From Polaribacter sp. IC066 (lineage in GTDB: Bacteria > Bacteroidota > Bacteroidia > Flavobacteriales > Flavobacteriaceae): a stretch of DNA of 38,058 nt. A program made the translations under genes and the position numbers. Shown here piece after piece: positions 1 to 8,162 of the stretch. The notes under the pieces were generated by a model. The model ran no database searches, was not told the origin of the DNA, and saw nothing but the letters and a program-made list of their open reading frames with translations. The DNA lies in assembly GCF_007997085.1 (NCBI RefSeq), contig NZ_VORR01000042.1:1-38058 (forward strand), written 5' to 3'. Each line of letters starts with the position of its first letter. Positions within the stretch are counted from its first letter, which is position 1.

Positions 1-698
1 AAATGTGGTTGGTGCTGATGAAACTGGTATTAAAGTAAATGGTAAAAATAATTGGTTTTGGACTTGGCAAAGCAAGTTTGCTACTTATGTAGTGTTCTCT
101 AAAAATAGAGGAATTGATACGATTAAATCAAACTTTCCAAAAGGTTTTAAAGATACGATATTGGTGCACGATTGTTGGGCTAGCCATTTTCAAACCCAAT
201 GTAAAACACACCAATTATGTAGTGCACATTTATTAAGAGAACTTATATTTCTTGAACAACGTTTTGAATCCAATTGGGCTACAAATTTTAAAAGAATGCT
301 TTATGATGCTTTGGAACTAAAGAAAAAATTGAAACAAGAATGTTATAAATTCCCAGTAGCAGAAAGGGATAGACTAAAAAATGATTTAGTTAATTTATTA
401 GAAAAACCGCTTGTTGAAAAGCAGAAAAAACTTCGTGCTTTTCATAAGCGAATGAGAAAATACAAAGAGTATATTCTTACTTTTCTTGACCATTATAATG
501 TGCCTTCAGATAATAACGCTTCAAAAAGAGCGATTAGAAATGTGAAGGTCAAACAAAAAGTATCAGGTCAATTTAAAACTGAAAAGGGTGCACAGATATA
601 TGCGGTTATTAGATCAGTAACAGATACCTGTATTAAGAATGGTCAAAATATTTTCGCTGCTTTTAAAACTATTGCTGTTTTAAAGGCTGAATAGTTAC
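1..698 (+). mobile_element. IS66-family insertion sequence, right part only
   Basis: The left window edge lies inside an insertion sequence. Its transposase runs to a stop at 692-694, and the next bases already read in frame as the interrupted OmpA-family gene, so the element must end within a few bases of position 698. The bases GTTAC at 694-698 would fit the reverse complement of the usual IS66 terminal GTAA, but the exact end and the 8-bp target duplication expected for this family cannot be proved because the other end lies outside the window. Confidence 0.75.
2..694 (+). CDS. IS66-type transposase, C-terminal part (5' end outside window)
   Basis: This is the catalytic half of an IS66-family DDE transposase, which cuts and joins DNA to move its element. 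The first Asp is in GADETG near the window edge and the second is in VHDCWASH. The family's usual NNxxER signature appears near residue 172 as NNASKRAIRN, followed by the typical VKVKQKVSGQF stretch. The third catalytic residue, normally Glu, therefore reads Lys (codon AAA at 524-526), which a single G-to-A change from GAA would explain. If so, this copy is probably inactive. The reading frame is otherwise open. The GTG at position 5 is not a real start, since the frame continues upstream out of the window. Family assignment is firm; loss of activity is inferred. Confidence 0.85.
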   Translation, partial: NVVGADETGIKVNGKNNWFWTWQSKFATYVVFSKNRGIDTIKSNFPKGFKDTILVHDCWASHFQTQCKTHQLCSAHLLRELIFLEQRFESNWATNFKRMLYDALELKKKLKQECYKFPVAERDRLKNDLVNLLEKPLVEKQKKLRAFHKRMRKYKEYILTFLDHYNVPSDNNASKRAIRNVKVKQKVSGQFKTEKGAQIYAVIRSVTDTCIKNGQNIFAAFKTIAVLKAE

Positions 699-1368
699 CT
701 ATAATCAAAGTGATAACTTTGATGGTGGACCGAATGCATCATCTAGAGAAACGAATGTAAGTTACTTTAATACCTCTTTAGGATTGAGTATTGCTTTAGG
801 TAAAAATAGACAATCTGCAGATTTTGCTCAAACAGAAGAAACAGTAGTGTATAATGAGTTAGCTGAAATTAAAAAACGTTTAGACTCTGCAGAAAAAGAA
901 ATAGCTGATTTGAAAGTTACAGATGCCGAAATTAACAAAACGAACTTAATCTACGAATTAGACACTAGGTACGCTAAAAAAGGAGAAGAAAATAAATACG
1001 CAAACAGCATAACGGGCTCTAATGTAGACTTTATTAAAGAATTATTAAACAGAGGTTATGTAAATGTATTCTTTGATACAAATAAAACATCAATTCAAAA
1101 AGAATCTTTATCTGCTGTTAATTATTTAAGACAATTTATGAATGACAATCCTTATGTAAACGCATCTTTAATAGGATTTACTGACGAGAGTGGAAAAGAA
1201 GAATACAACCAAATATTATCTAAAAAAAGAGCAAAAGCAGTGTACGATATTCTTGTTGATGCAGGTATAGACCCAACTAGACTTACCTACGGAGGGGTTG
1301 GTGAAGATAAAACAATGGTAAAAGAGGCTAAACAATTAGCCAGAAAAGTTACTTTCAGAATAAATTAA
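699..1368 (+). pseudogene. OmpA-family outer membrane protein, C-terminal part cut off by IS66
   Basis: From about 699 the frame reads as the last strands of a beta-barrel (TYNQSDNFDGGPN, then YFNTSLGLSIALGK). A short charged helical linker follows (YNELAEIKKRLDSAEKEI), then a periplasmic OmpA/MotB peptidoglycan-binding domain from about 1060 to 1368 with FFDTNKTSI, the helix with NDNPYV, IGFTDESG and the SKKRAKAVYDIL helix. The family anchors the outer membrane to peptidoglycan. The signal peptide and most of the barrel are missing because the IS66 element sits directly upstream, so the product cannot be exported or folded normally. A TTG at 784 could in theory start a truncated protein but has no support. 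The rest of the gene, if still present, lies on the far side of the element. Confidence 0.85.
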
Positions 1369-1388
1369 GAGCAAAACATACATCAATT

Positions 1389-1426
1389 TAAAAATCACTT
1401 ATAAGTAAAAATATAGGTGATTTTTA
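1389..1426. terminator. Bidirectional terminator hairpin between convergent genes
   Basis: Perfect 10-bp inverted repeat taaaaatcac (1389-1398) / gtgattttta (1417-1426) with an 18-nt loop. The stem ends are T- or A-rich on each strand, so it can act on both. It lies between the stop of the OmpA remnant and the stop of the minus-strand DUF2490 gene, whose TAA is inside the stem. Confidence 0.75.
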
Positions 1427-2086
1427 ATCTAAAGAGATATACCAAGTTGTTCGAAACCAAAACTGATTTTCTGAACTATTATTTATAAAGTTACTTATTC
1501 TATAATCAATTCCAAACTCAATTTTATCGTATTTAGTGGCCTGATATCCGATATAAGGAGTTACTCTTACCTCTAAATCTGCATCTTTAAAATCATACAA
1601 ATACTCGTTACCGAGTTTAAAATATAATTCTTTTACATCTACCCTCTCCCCGTTCAAAGGTTTTACCGCACTAACTCTATAACGTGTTCTATACGTAGTT
1701 TTTTTATTGGTTTGATAAAATTGCTCGAACGCAAAACGATGACCAACATTTAAAGAAGAATAATTATTTACGAAATTATAATGCTGAAAAGTTCTATGAA
1801 TAGTTTCAAAATTTCTGAATCTTAAAATATAACCGAAATTAAAAGATTGATTTTCAAATGTTTTCGTGGAGTAAATTGAGGAAATATCTACTAAACTTTG
1901 AGAAAATAAATACTCATTATCCCTAACCACAGTTCTAGATTCTAGGCTATTTACCCACTTAGAAGTCGCATTTATTTTTTTTGAAACAACCCCTTTTGGT
2001 AAAAAACCTAAAAAAGCATCAGATTGTGAAAACATTTTCACGAAACAAAACAAAAAGGCGCTCATTAAAACCATTTTCTTTTTCAT
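1424..2086 (-). CDS. DUF2490 family outer-membrane barrel protein
   Basis: Predicted secreted 220-aa protein. Residues 1-20 form a signal peptide (KKKMVLMSAFLFCFVKMFSQ). The rest is alternating aromatic and polar strands ending in an aromatic-rich C-terminus (FWFRTTWYISLD), typical of an outer-membrane beta-barrel. Repeated patterns such as FNFGYILRFR, LNVGHRFAFEQ and YRTRYRVSAVKPL match my recollection of the DUF2490 family, which is common in Bacteroidota and has no established function. Its ATG overlaps the TGA of the preceding gene by one base (TGATG), so the two are translationally coupled and probably work together at the cell envelope. The assignment is from pattern memory; the barrel topology is inferred. 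Confidence 0.8.
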   Translation of the reverse strand: MKKKMVLMSAFLFCFVKMFSQSDAFLGFLPKGVVSKKINATSKWVNSLESRTVVRDNEYLFSQSLVDISSIYSTKTFENQSFNFGYILRFRNFETIHRTFQHYNFVNNYSSLNVGHRFAFEQFYQTNKKTTYRTRYRVSAVKPLNGERVDVKELYFKLGNEYLYDFKDADLEVRVTPYIGYQATKYDKIEFGIDYRISNFINNSSENQFWFRTTWYISLD

Positions 2087-2664
2087 CAGAATTGTAAATT
2101 AATGGAATTAAAGGATTTAATAGAAAGTTCTTTTTCTATCTCTCCTGCTGTATTAATAAGTACTTCATAGTTGTTAAAAAGTTTTTCTTTCTTCCCTTTC
2201 ACAATAATCTCATATTTTACGTAAACAGTAGATTTACTTTTTTTCGATTTAAATAGTTTGGCATAGATTTCAGCTTGTTCACCAGAATATTGAATTTGAA
2301 TTTTCTTAATACTGTATTTTTTAAATTTCTTTGATAGCGCTACTTCAATTTTTTGCTGTATCCCTTCGGTTAATTCAGAAAATTTTACCCTTTTTTCAAC
2401 ATCTAATAGCGTTCCATTTTCATCAAACTCAATACTAAAATTATGTTTTTTATGACACGTTTTTGCCTCAAAAGTTTTACCATCATTACTCTCTTCTGCG
2501 TACCATTTTAACTTCTTTTTTAAATTTAAGCTTTGTATAAATTCTAAAGATTTTTCTGGCACCTCATGGGGTTTTACTCGGTATTCTTTCTCAAATTTTT
2601 CTTGAGAAAAAACAGAACAAAAAGACATGATTCCTAATAAAAAAAATAAGTTGTTTATTTTCAT
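2086..2664 (-). CDS. Secreted hypothetical protein (PepSY-like)
   Basis: A 192-aa protein with a signal peptide of about 20 residues ending at VFSQ. The mature part is rich in Lys and Glu, and has alternating beta segments and short helices (VEKRVKFSELTEGIQQKI, then YEIIVKGKKEKLFNNYEV). This resembles the PepSY-like or BLIP-like small periplasmic folds common in Bacteroidota, but I do not recognise a defined family. No catalytic motif or membrane segment beyond the signal is visible. It is coupled to the downstream DUF2490 gene by a one-base stop/start overlap and follows the cyclophilin gene by 11 bases, so the three probably form one operon concerned with the periplasm or outer membrane. 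Confidence 0.7.
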   Translation of the reverse strand: MKINNLFFLLGIMSFCSVFSQEKFEKEYRVKPHEVPEKSLEFIQSLNLKKKLKWYAEESNDGKTFEAKTCHKKHNFSIEFDENGTLLDVEKRVKFSELTEGIQQKIEVALSKKFKKYSIKKIQIQYSGEQAEIYAKLFKSKKSKSTVYVKYEIIVKGKKEKLFNNYEVLINTAGEIEKELSIKSFNSINLQF

Positions 2665-2675
2665 AAAAAAAGGTT

Positions 2676-3305
2676 TTACTTTTTAAGGATGTAAGCTTTT
2701 AAAATATAATCTACTTTAGGATATTTTTCTCTTAAAAACGTGTTTCCAAAATTAGTTATAGAGTCTTGCTTAAAACCTAACTCATCGCCATAACCACCAT
2801 AAAATTTTAAAACATTTTCTTGACCAGCAATTACTTTGGCCACAACAGGAAAGCCTGTAACACCAGAATAAGCAAGTTTATCTAACCGATGGTTTTCTTT
2901 TAAATTGATAAATAACTGATTAGACCTAGTCTTTACGCCTCCTCTGGCAAATGACAACGTCATAGCATCATTTTTAATCAAAACAGGTTCATCTTTAATG
3001 CCATTATTTTTCCAACTAGTATTGATTACAGTATCATTATGTATACCAAATTGTGCTACAAAATCTGGTACTACTCTATATATAGCAACATCTTGGTAGT
3101 ACTCATTCTTAATTAATTGGTACAACCTATCAACCCCTCTTGGAGACCATTCTTTATTGGCAACAATATCAAAGTTCCCTTTCGTTGTCTCAAATCTCGC
3201 TTTAAATGTTTCTGGTGCTTCTTTCTGCAACCATTTTTCATTAAATTTTTTAGATGCACAAGAAGATAGTATGATCATTGATAAAAGCAACAATATTCTT
3301 TTCAT
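2676..3305 (-). CDS. Cyclophilin-type peptidyl-prolyl isomerase lipoprotein
   Basis: Predicted lipoprotein PPIase of 209 aa that would speed cis-trans isomerisation of prolyl bonds in periplasmic proteins. The N-terminus has a lipobox (MIILSSCAS, Cys 16). The cyclophilin core follows: ARFETTKGNFDIVA, DVAIYRVVPDFVAQFG (the conserved Phe and Gln of the FxxQxG site), LSFARGGVKTRSNQLFINL (counterpart of the SQFFI strand) and FPVVAKVIAG. It is of normal length for the secreted Bacteroidota members. It is the first gene of a minus-strand group with two envelope proteins, and a TATCTTTG -7 box lies 21 bases upstream of its ATG. Whether it retains full isomerase activity is not shown, since the Arg position of the active site is only loosely conserved. 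Confidence 0.85.
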   Translation of the reverse strand: MKRILLLLSMIILSSCASKKFNEKWLQKEAPETFKARFETTKGNFDIVANKEWSPRGVDRLYQLIKNEYYQDVAIYRVVPDFVAQFGIHNDTVINTSWKNNGIKDEPVLIKNDAMTLSFARGGVKTRSNQLFINLKENHRLDKLAYSGVTGFPVVAKVIAGQENVLKFYGGYGDELGFKQDSITNFGNTFLREKYPKVDYILKAYILKK

Positions 3306-3325
3306 TTTATTTTTTTTGATAGCAT

Positions 3326-3333
3326 CAAAGATA
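3326..3333 (-). promoter_or_regulatory. -7 box for the cyclophilin operon
   Basis: On the minus strand the bases TATCTTTG match the Bacteroidota -7 consensus TAnnTTTG exactly, 21 bases before the ATG at 3305. I do not see a good TTG at the expected -33 distance, so this call rests on the -7 box and its position. Confidence 0.5.
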
Positions 3334-3356
3334 GTCCAATTTCAAAAAACATACGC

Positions 3357-3398
3357 TCTACATTTGTAGAAATCAATTATTTGCTCTATGTTTGTAGA
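3357..3398 (+). promoter_or_regulatory. Promoter with twin BlaI/MecI-type operators
   Basis: Two dyads of the BlaI/MecI type (core TACAnnTGTA) precede the repressor gene. The first, tctacatttgtaga at 3357-3370, is a perfect palindrome around two central bases. The second, tctatgtttgtaga at 3385-3398, has two mismatches. Their centres are 28 bp apart. The same bases contain a Bacteroidota promoter: TTTG at 3363-3366, a 20-bp spacer, and TATGTTTG (TAnnTTTG) at 3387-3394. A repressor bound to both dyads would cover both promoter boxes, which predicts autorepression of the downstream pair. Confidence 0.75.
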
Positions 3399-3413
3399 AT
3401 AAAATAAAAATTG

Positions 3414-3785
3414 ATGCAATTATCTAAAACAGAAGAGCAATTAATGCAATATATATGGAAACGTAAAAAAGCATTTTTAAAAGAATTGCTTCAAGATTTC
3501 CCAGAGCCCAAACCTGCCACTACAACCGTTGCAACTTTATTAAAAAGAATTGCAGACAAGGGTTTTATCAATTATAAATTATTCGGAAAGTCGAGAGAAT
3601 ACTATCCCATTGTTAAGAAAACAGACTATTTTTCTAATCATGTAAACGGATTGATTAAAAATTTCTTTAATGATTCTGCAAGTCAGTTTGCATCTTTCTT
3701 TACCCAAGAAACCAATCTTTCTACCCAAGAATTAGAAGACTTAAAAACGATTATTGATTCTCAAATTAAAAAACAGCAATTATGA
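3414..3785 (+). CDS. BlaI/MecI/CopY family transcriptional repressor
   Basis: Winged-helix dimeric repressor of 123 aa that binds TACAnnTGTA-type operators and is inactivated when its partner M56 peptidase is triggered. Visible features are the N-terminal MQLSKTEEQLMQYIWKRK helix, the recognition region PKPATTTVATLLKRIADKGF, the wing (YKLFGKSREYYPIV) and a C-terminal dimerisation helix (STQELEDLKTIIDSQIKK). The ATG at 3414 is preferred over the in-frame TTG at 3411 because family members start at Met-x-Leu-Ser/Thr. Its TGA overlaps the ATG of the M56 gene (ATGA), so the two are coupled. Its targets probably include its own promoter, where two matching dyads are present. Confidence 0.9.
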   Translation: MQLSKTEEQLMQYIWKRKKAFLKELLQDFPEPKPATTTVATLLKRIADKGFINYKLFGKSREYYPIVKKTDYFSNHVNGLIKNFFNDSASQFASFFTQETNLSTQELEDLKTIIDSQIKKQQL

Positions 3786-6317
3786 TTGCATATCTTTTAA
3801 AATCGGCAACTTGTTTAGCGCTATTATTAGCATTTTATTATGTAGTTCTAGAAAGAGAAAAAATGCATAATTTTAATCGTTTCTATCTTTTAGGCAGTGT
3901 GTTCTTTTCATTTTTAGCTCCTCTGTATGTTATTTATATAGATGCAACTCCAATCATTTTTGAAGCTGCAGAAGATACAATTGTATTTTCCTCCGCAGAC
4001 ATGAGTAAAACGATGATTATCACAGAAAAATCTTTTGATTATATTCCTATATTAATAGGTTTTTATAGTATGATATCAATCATTTTATTATTTCGATTTG
4101 GGAAAAACTTATGTAATATTATTCAGAAAACTAGAAATAATTCTAAAATAAAATATCAAAAAGCAGTTTTAGTTTTGGTTGATGATAAAATTCTTCCTTA
4201 TACTTTTTGGAACTTCATTTTTATCAACAAAAGAGAATACAAAGAAAAGAAAATAGAGCAAGAACTTTTCACACACGAACTTACCCATGTAACTCAAAAG
4301 CATACTGCAGATATTTTGATTTTAGAATTCATTCAATGCCTATTTTGGATCAATCCTTTTATTATTTTACTCAAAAAGTCGGTACAACTAAATCACGAAT
4401 TTTTAGCGGACGAAACGGTTATTAATGAACATAAAAATATCTTCCAATACCAGCATTTACTGCTAAACAAAGCTGCTTGGAACAACAAATATTACTTGGC
4501 CAGTAATTTGAATTATTCACTTACTAAAAAAAGATTAAAAATGATGACAACACAAAGTTCACGAACAAAAACTTGGATTAAAAAGCTGGCTGTAATTCCG
4601 CTTTTGGCAGGCTTTATATTCCTCTTTGCAGAAAGAGTTGAAGCGCAAAAAATTATTAATATTATAGAAGAAGAAATTGAAACGATTAATGAACAAAATA
4701 TAATTTTAGAAACCGTAGAAGAGCAAATTTTCTCAAATCAAGGAGAAAAGATTAACACTGGGTTTATTGATTTAAATGGCAAAAAACATTACTTCGTTAC
4801 CATAGATAATAGTACTAAATATTATAATAGAAAAGGCCAATTAGCCAACAAAGCAGGAAAAGTAGTTTCAAATTTAAAAACAAATGCAAGTGATGTTATT
4901 CCTGATAATTATATTAGAAAAACATATTTTAACGGAAAAGTGTTTTGTGAATTTTTTGATGACATTCCTAACAATAATAAAAGAAAAAAGGAAATCAAAG
5001 AACTCGAAGAACTAGTTGAAAGTTTAGATAATATATCAATGATAAACTACATAAAGAAATACAAAGACAATGATGTTTTATATTATTATAATGGTAAAAG
5101 TATAAAACATACAAAGGCTTTAAACTTAATTAACAACAACAGACCTATTGATATGCTAACTCGATATGTTGACGGCAAAATGGTCATTAATCTCAATAAA
5201 GAAAATCAAAAAAAGAACATACAAATTCACCCGTTAAAATTGACGAGAAAGTATTTAAAGAAATAATTGAAGAAATAGAATATAAATATGATCAAAGTTC
5301 TTATCAAAAGTTAAACAACATCTACGAATCTAAAAGAAACGAGAAACCACATTTTATAGAAAGTTCAGCAGAAAGACAAACCGAGTTAATTGGATTGTTT
5401 TCAGAATTGGGATCACTGTACTTTAAACTTTCGAAAGAAAATAAAAAGAAAGTAAAAAGACCTATTCATCCTCACGATCCTTATGTAAGGTTGATAAAAA
5501 ATAATAAAGTATTTTATAAGTTAAGAGCCAATTTAACAAACGAAGATAAATTATTAACTCCACCACCACCACCAGTTCCAAATGCCTCTAAAGAAGAAAT
5601 TTTAAAAGCAAAAAAGGCTTATGATGCTTGGAAAGAAAGAACAGGAAATGATTTTGCCGTGCCTCCACCTCCGCCTCCAATAAAGAAAACGAGTTCTATT
5701 AAATTTAAAAAAGCAAATAGCAACCAAGAGTTTTTATTTACAGAAGAATTAAACAGGTTAACTGAACTAGAAAAAGCAAGAAAAATAAACCAAAATGAAA
5801 CTGATTTTATAAAAAGTATAGATCAATCTAATGATAAAATCTATGTTTCTGATGGACCACATATTGCTTATTCATTGAATAAACTAACTAAAGAGGGAAA
5901 AACTGAATTAACAAAAGACAAAAATTACTTTTTAGATGGTAAAGCTATAACGTTTGAAGAGTTAATTAAAATTGAGTCTCAAAAAATAAAAAGTATTCGC
6001 ACCGATCATAAAAATATAAATGTTATTTTAAAAACCCCAGTATACACAAAAAAAAATGAAACAATTAACACACAAAAACTATAGACATAACAGCCTTCAA
6101 AGTTATAGAGAAAAGAATAGAAGAAAACGGAATATACTATCAAAATGAACCTAAAACCACTGGTAATACTGTAATCAAAAAATATAGTTATACCGCAAAT
6201 TTAAAAGTTAATGATAAAACCATCAGCTTTGATAAAGCTTCCTATCAGCTGAAACTAGGGCAAATTGTAAAGTATGAATCCACAAAAAAAATCACAAGAA
6301 AAATAAAATTTTCTTAA
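3782..6317 (+). pseudogene. M56 (BlaR1-like) sensor peptidase, frame broken twice
   Basis: Membrane-bound zinc peptidase of the BlaR1/MecR1 type, partner of the upstream repressor. The first frame (3782-5266, 494 aa) has N-terminal membrane segments and the zinc site HELTH inside FTHELTHVTQKHTAD. The third ligand is expected in NHEFLADE. A further membrane helix lies near residue 270 (LAVIPLLAGFIFLFAE), then a periplasmic region. The coding potential continues after 5266 in the -1 frame to 6084, with a proline-rich linker (LTPPPPPVPN, then AVPPPPPPIKK) and the AYDAWKERTGND segment usual for flavobacterial members. It then continues once more in the next -1 frame to a TAA at 6315-6317. The first shift falls on CAA AAA AAG (5207-5215), a slippery heptamer in the right frame. 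The second falls between 6069 and 6084, near an A5 run. Gene decay, homopolymer assembly errors and programmed recoding are all possible; the peptidase part itself is intact. Confidence 0.75.
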
Positions 6318-6416
6318 AGTATTCACTTGAAATAAAGGTTAAAGGTTCTAATCTAGAAAATAATATTTTAGAGCGAAAAGCTTTTTAATTTAGAAATCAG
6401 CTTTTATCAAATACTA

Positions 6417-6445
6417 AAACCTCGAAAATTCGAGGTTTCTTTTTG
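6417..6445 (+). terminator. Rho-independent terminator after the M56 gene
   Basis: Perfect 10-bp stem aaacctcgaa (6417-6426) / ttcgaggttt (6429-6438) with a two-base apex, followed by ctttttg. It lies 100 bases after the last stop of the M56 reading frames and just before the DUF4407 gene. Confidence 0.85.
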
Positions 6446-6471
6446 TAACAAATTCAGCATAATAGCTTTGT

Positions 6472-7596
6472 ATGTATACAATTAATATAAAAGCTGTGCT
6501 TAAAAACTTCTTCCTTACCTGTTCTGGTGTAGATAAAAACCTAATCGAAAACTGTTCTAATGGAGAACAAAATAAATATGTTGGTATTGGGGCTACTGTG
6601 TTTTTTACAGCAGTTATGGCGACCATTGCAGGCAGTTATGCTTTGTATGCTGTTTTTGATAATCTATATGTCGCTATTTTCTTCGGATTAATTTGGGGAT
6701 TGTTACTCTTTAATTTAGACCGTTTTATCGTTTCTACGATTAAAAAGTCCGATTCTAAACTCAAAGAACTTTTACAAGCAACGCCAAGAATTATCTTGGC
6801 AATTATTATTGCAGTTGTTATTTCTAAACCTCTAGAATTAAAACTGTTTGAAAAAGAAATCAATCAGGTTTTATTGACCGAGAAAAATCAAATGACACTG
6901 GATAATAAAATACAAATTGCACAACAATTTACAGCAGAAATCGAAAAAATAAATTCGGAGATCAGTAGTTTAAAAGCTGAAATTTTATCCAAAGAAAATG
7001 AAACGATCGCTTTATATGAAACTTATATTGCAGAAGCTGAAGGTAGAATAGGCACTCAAAAATTAGGAAAAGGACCTGTTTATCAAGAAAAAAGAGAAAA
7101 ACACGATACCTCTTTAATTGCTTTAAGTCAATTGAAAAAGGAAAGTTCAGAAAAGATACATAACAAAGAAACTGCCGTTGCGTCTTTAGTCTCAAATCAA
7201 AAGTTGCTAGAAACAAAATCACAACCTATTATTTCTAATTTTGATGGTTTAATGGCGAGCATAAATGCGCTTGGTCAATTACCTGCACTTCCCTCTTTAT
7301 TTATTTTTCTTTTGTTTTTAGCCATTGAAACCTCACCCATTATTGCAAAACTATTGGCTTCTAAAGGCGAATATGATTATAAATTAGAAGAAAATGAATC
7401 TGCCATAAAAACTTGGGTACAGCAACAAATGCATCAAAGAGAACAAATGCTACAAGCAGATATTTCTATTGATCATAAAGTGTACAGAGACATTAGAGAA
7501 GATGAAGAACTCTATTCGTATAAGCAAAAAATGGCAAGAGAATTAATGAAACTACAGGCAGCTTCTTTTTATAAGAAGCAACAGAAAATGTTGTAA
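6472..7596 (+). CDS. DUF4407 domain membrane protein
   Basis: A 374-aa integral membrane protein that I recognise as DUF4407, a family of unknown function common in Bacteroidota. An N-terminal segment (KNFFLTCSGVDKNLIENC) is followed by two membrane helices (about 43-85) enclosing a short loop, then the family hallmark GLLLFNLDRFIVSTI, then a third helix (PRIILAIIIAVVISKPLEL, about 103-121). A long, charged, probably coiled-coil extracytoplasmic region follows (about 125-245). A fourth helix (LPSLFIFLLFLAIETSPII, about 267-285) leads to a cytoplasmic Gln-rich tail. The layout suggests a structural or sensory role, but nothing in the sequence defines it. It stands alone between two terminator-like structures, so it is probably monocistronic. 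Confidence 0.85.
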   Translation: MYTINIKAVLKNFFLTCSGVDKNLIENCSNGEQNKYVGIGATVFFTAVMATIAGSYALYAVFDNLYVAIFFGLIWGLLLFNLDRFIVSTIKKSDSKLKELLQATPRIILAIIIAVVISKPLELKLFEKEINQVLLTEKNQMTLDNKIQIAQQFTAEIEKINSEISSLKAEILSKENETIALYETYIAEAEGRIGTQKLGKGPVYQEKREKHDTSLIALSQLKKESSEKIHNKETAVASLVSNQKLLETKSQPIISNFDGLMASINALGQLPALPSLFIFLLFLAIETSPIIAKLLASKGEYDYKLEENESAIKTWVQQQMHQREQMLQADISIDHKVYRDIREDEELYSYKQKMARELMKLQAASFYKKQQKML

Positions 7597-7888
7597 GTAA
7601 GAGATTCTTATCAGTAAATATAAATTTGAAAAATAACTTTAGAATTTTAATTATTCTTGTCCGATTAAAAATATTTTCTGTTTGATAAATCCTGGTAAAA
7701 TAAAGGATTCTGCGCGTTATTTAAATGACACCTTACTTTTTTAAGAATAATTTCATGAAGATAAAACAGACAGTTTTATTTCAATTTATGTTTGTTTGTC
7801 AGGTAGTTATAATCAAGTCTTGGCTCTTGGTTCGAAAATCAAAACGATCGTGAGTTTTTTATAAGACAAGAATGAATTTTAATATAAG
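7597..7888. other. Non-coding gap, no supported gene
   Basis: AT-rich sequence after the DUF4407 gene with stops in all frames. A short piece around 7670-7740 looks compositionally like degraded coding DNA, but I cannot assign it to a family and do not call a gene. Confidence 0.4.
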
Positions 7889-7978
7889 ATCCCGCTGAAA
7901 AGCGGGATTAGCCTGCCTACCGGACAGGCAGGTTCAATTAACAATTTTGAATTCATAGCTTTGCTATTTTCAAAATTG
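7889..7978. repeat. Three tandem hairpins (REP-like palindromes)
   Basis: Three palindromes stand side by side. The first is atcccgct / agcgggat (7889-7896, 7901-7908) with a GAAA tetraloop. The second is cctgcct / aggcagg (7912-7918, 7926-7932), a GC-rich palindrome of a kind often seen between genes in Bacteroidota. The third is caattttgaa / ttcaaaattg (7942-7951, 7969-7978), enclosing a second small stem atagc/gctat. The GC-rich pair stands out from the AT-rich surroundings. They may be REP-type repeats or terminators, or together with the following small RNA they may form a structured island. Confidence 0.65.
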
Positions 7979-7987
7979 AGTCTCACT

Positions 7988-8098
7988 AAAAAAAAAAGCG
8001 TCCCATTTAAGGGAAGCTTTCCATTGGCTAACAAAACCAAGACATTTTTACTAAAATGCCAAACAACACAACTAAATGTTACTTCAACAAAAAGCAAC
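7988..8098 (-). ncRNA. Candidate small RNA of about 110 nt with three hairpins
   Basis: On the minus strand a TATATTTG box (8109-8102) matches TAnnTTTG and predicts a transcript start near 8098. From there three stems follow in order: GTTGCTT/AAGTAAC at 8098-8078, GGCATTTT/AAAATGTC at 8060-8041 with a 4-nt loop, and AAGCTTCCC/GGGACGCTT at 8019-7996 with one mismatch. The last is followed at once by a run of ten T (7997-7988), a standard intrinsic terminator. No start codon with a convincing ORF lies inside. The coincidence of promoter, packed helices and terminator on one strand is good evidence for an independent RNA. It is divergent from lysS. I cannot match it to a named RNA family; a known flavobacterial RNA such as Flavo-1, or 6S RNA, would have to be tested. 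Confidence 0.6.
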
Positions 8099-8101
8099 AT
8101 G

Positions 8102-8132
8102 CAAATATACGTTGTTTTTATAAATGCTAAAA
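8102..8132 (-). promoter_or_regulatory. Promoter of the candidate small RNA
   Basis: -7 box TATATTTG at 8109-8102 (exact TAnnTTTG). A weak -33 element TTTTAG lies at 8132-8127, 17 bp upstream. The predicted start coincides with the first base of the first hairpin. Confidence 0.5.
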
Positions 8133-8162
8133 TAAATACCATTTTTTTTATAATTTTCGCAA

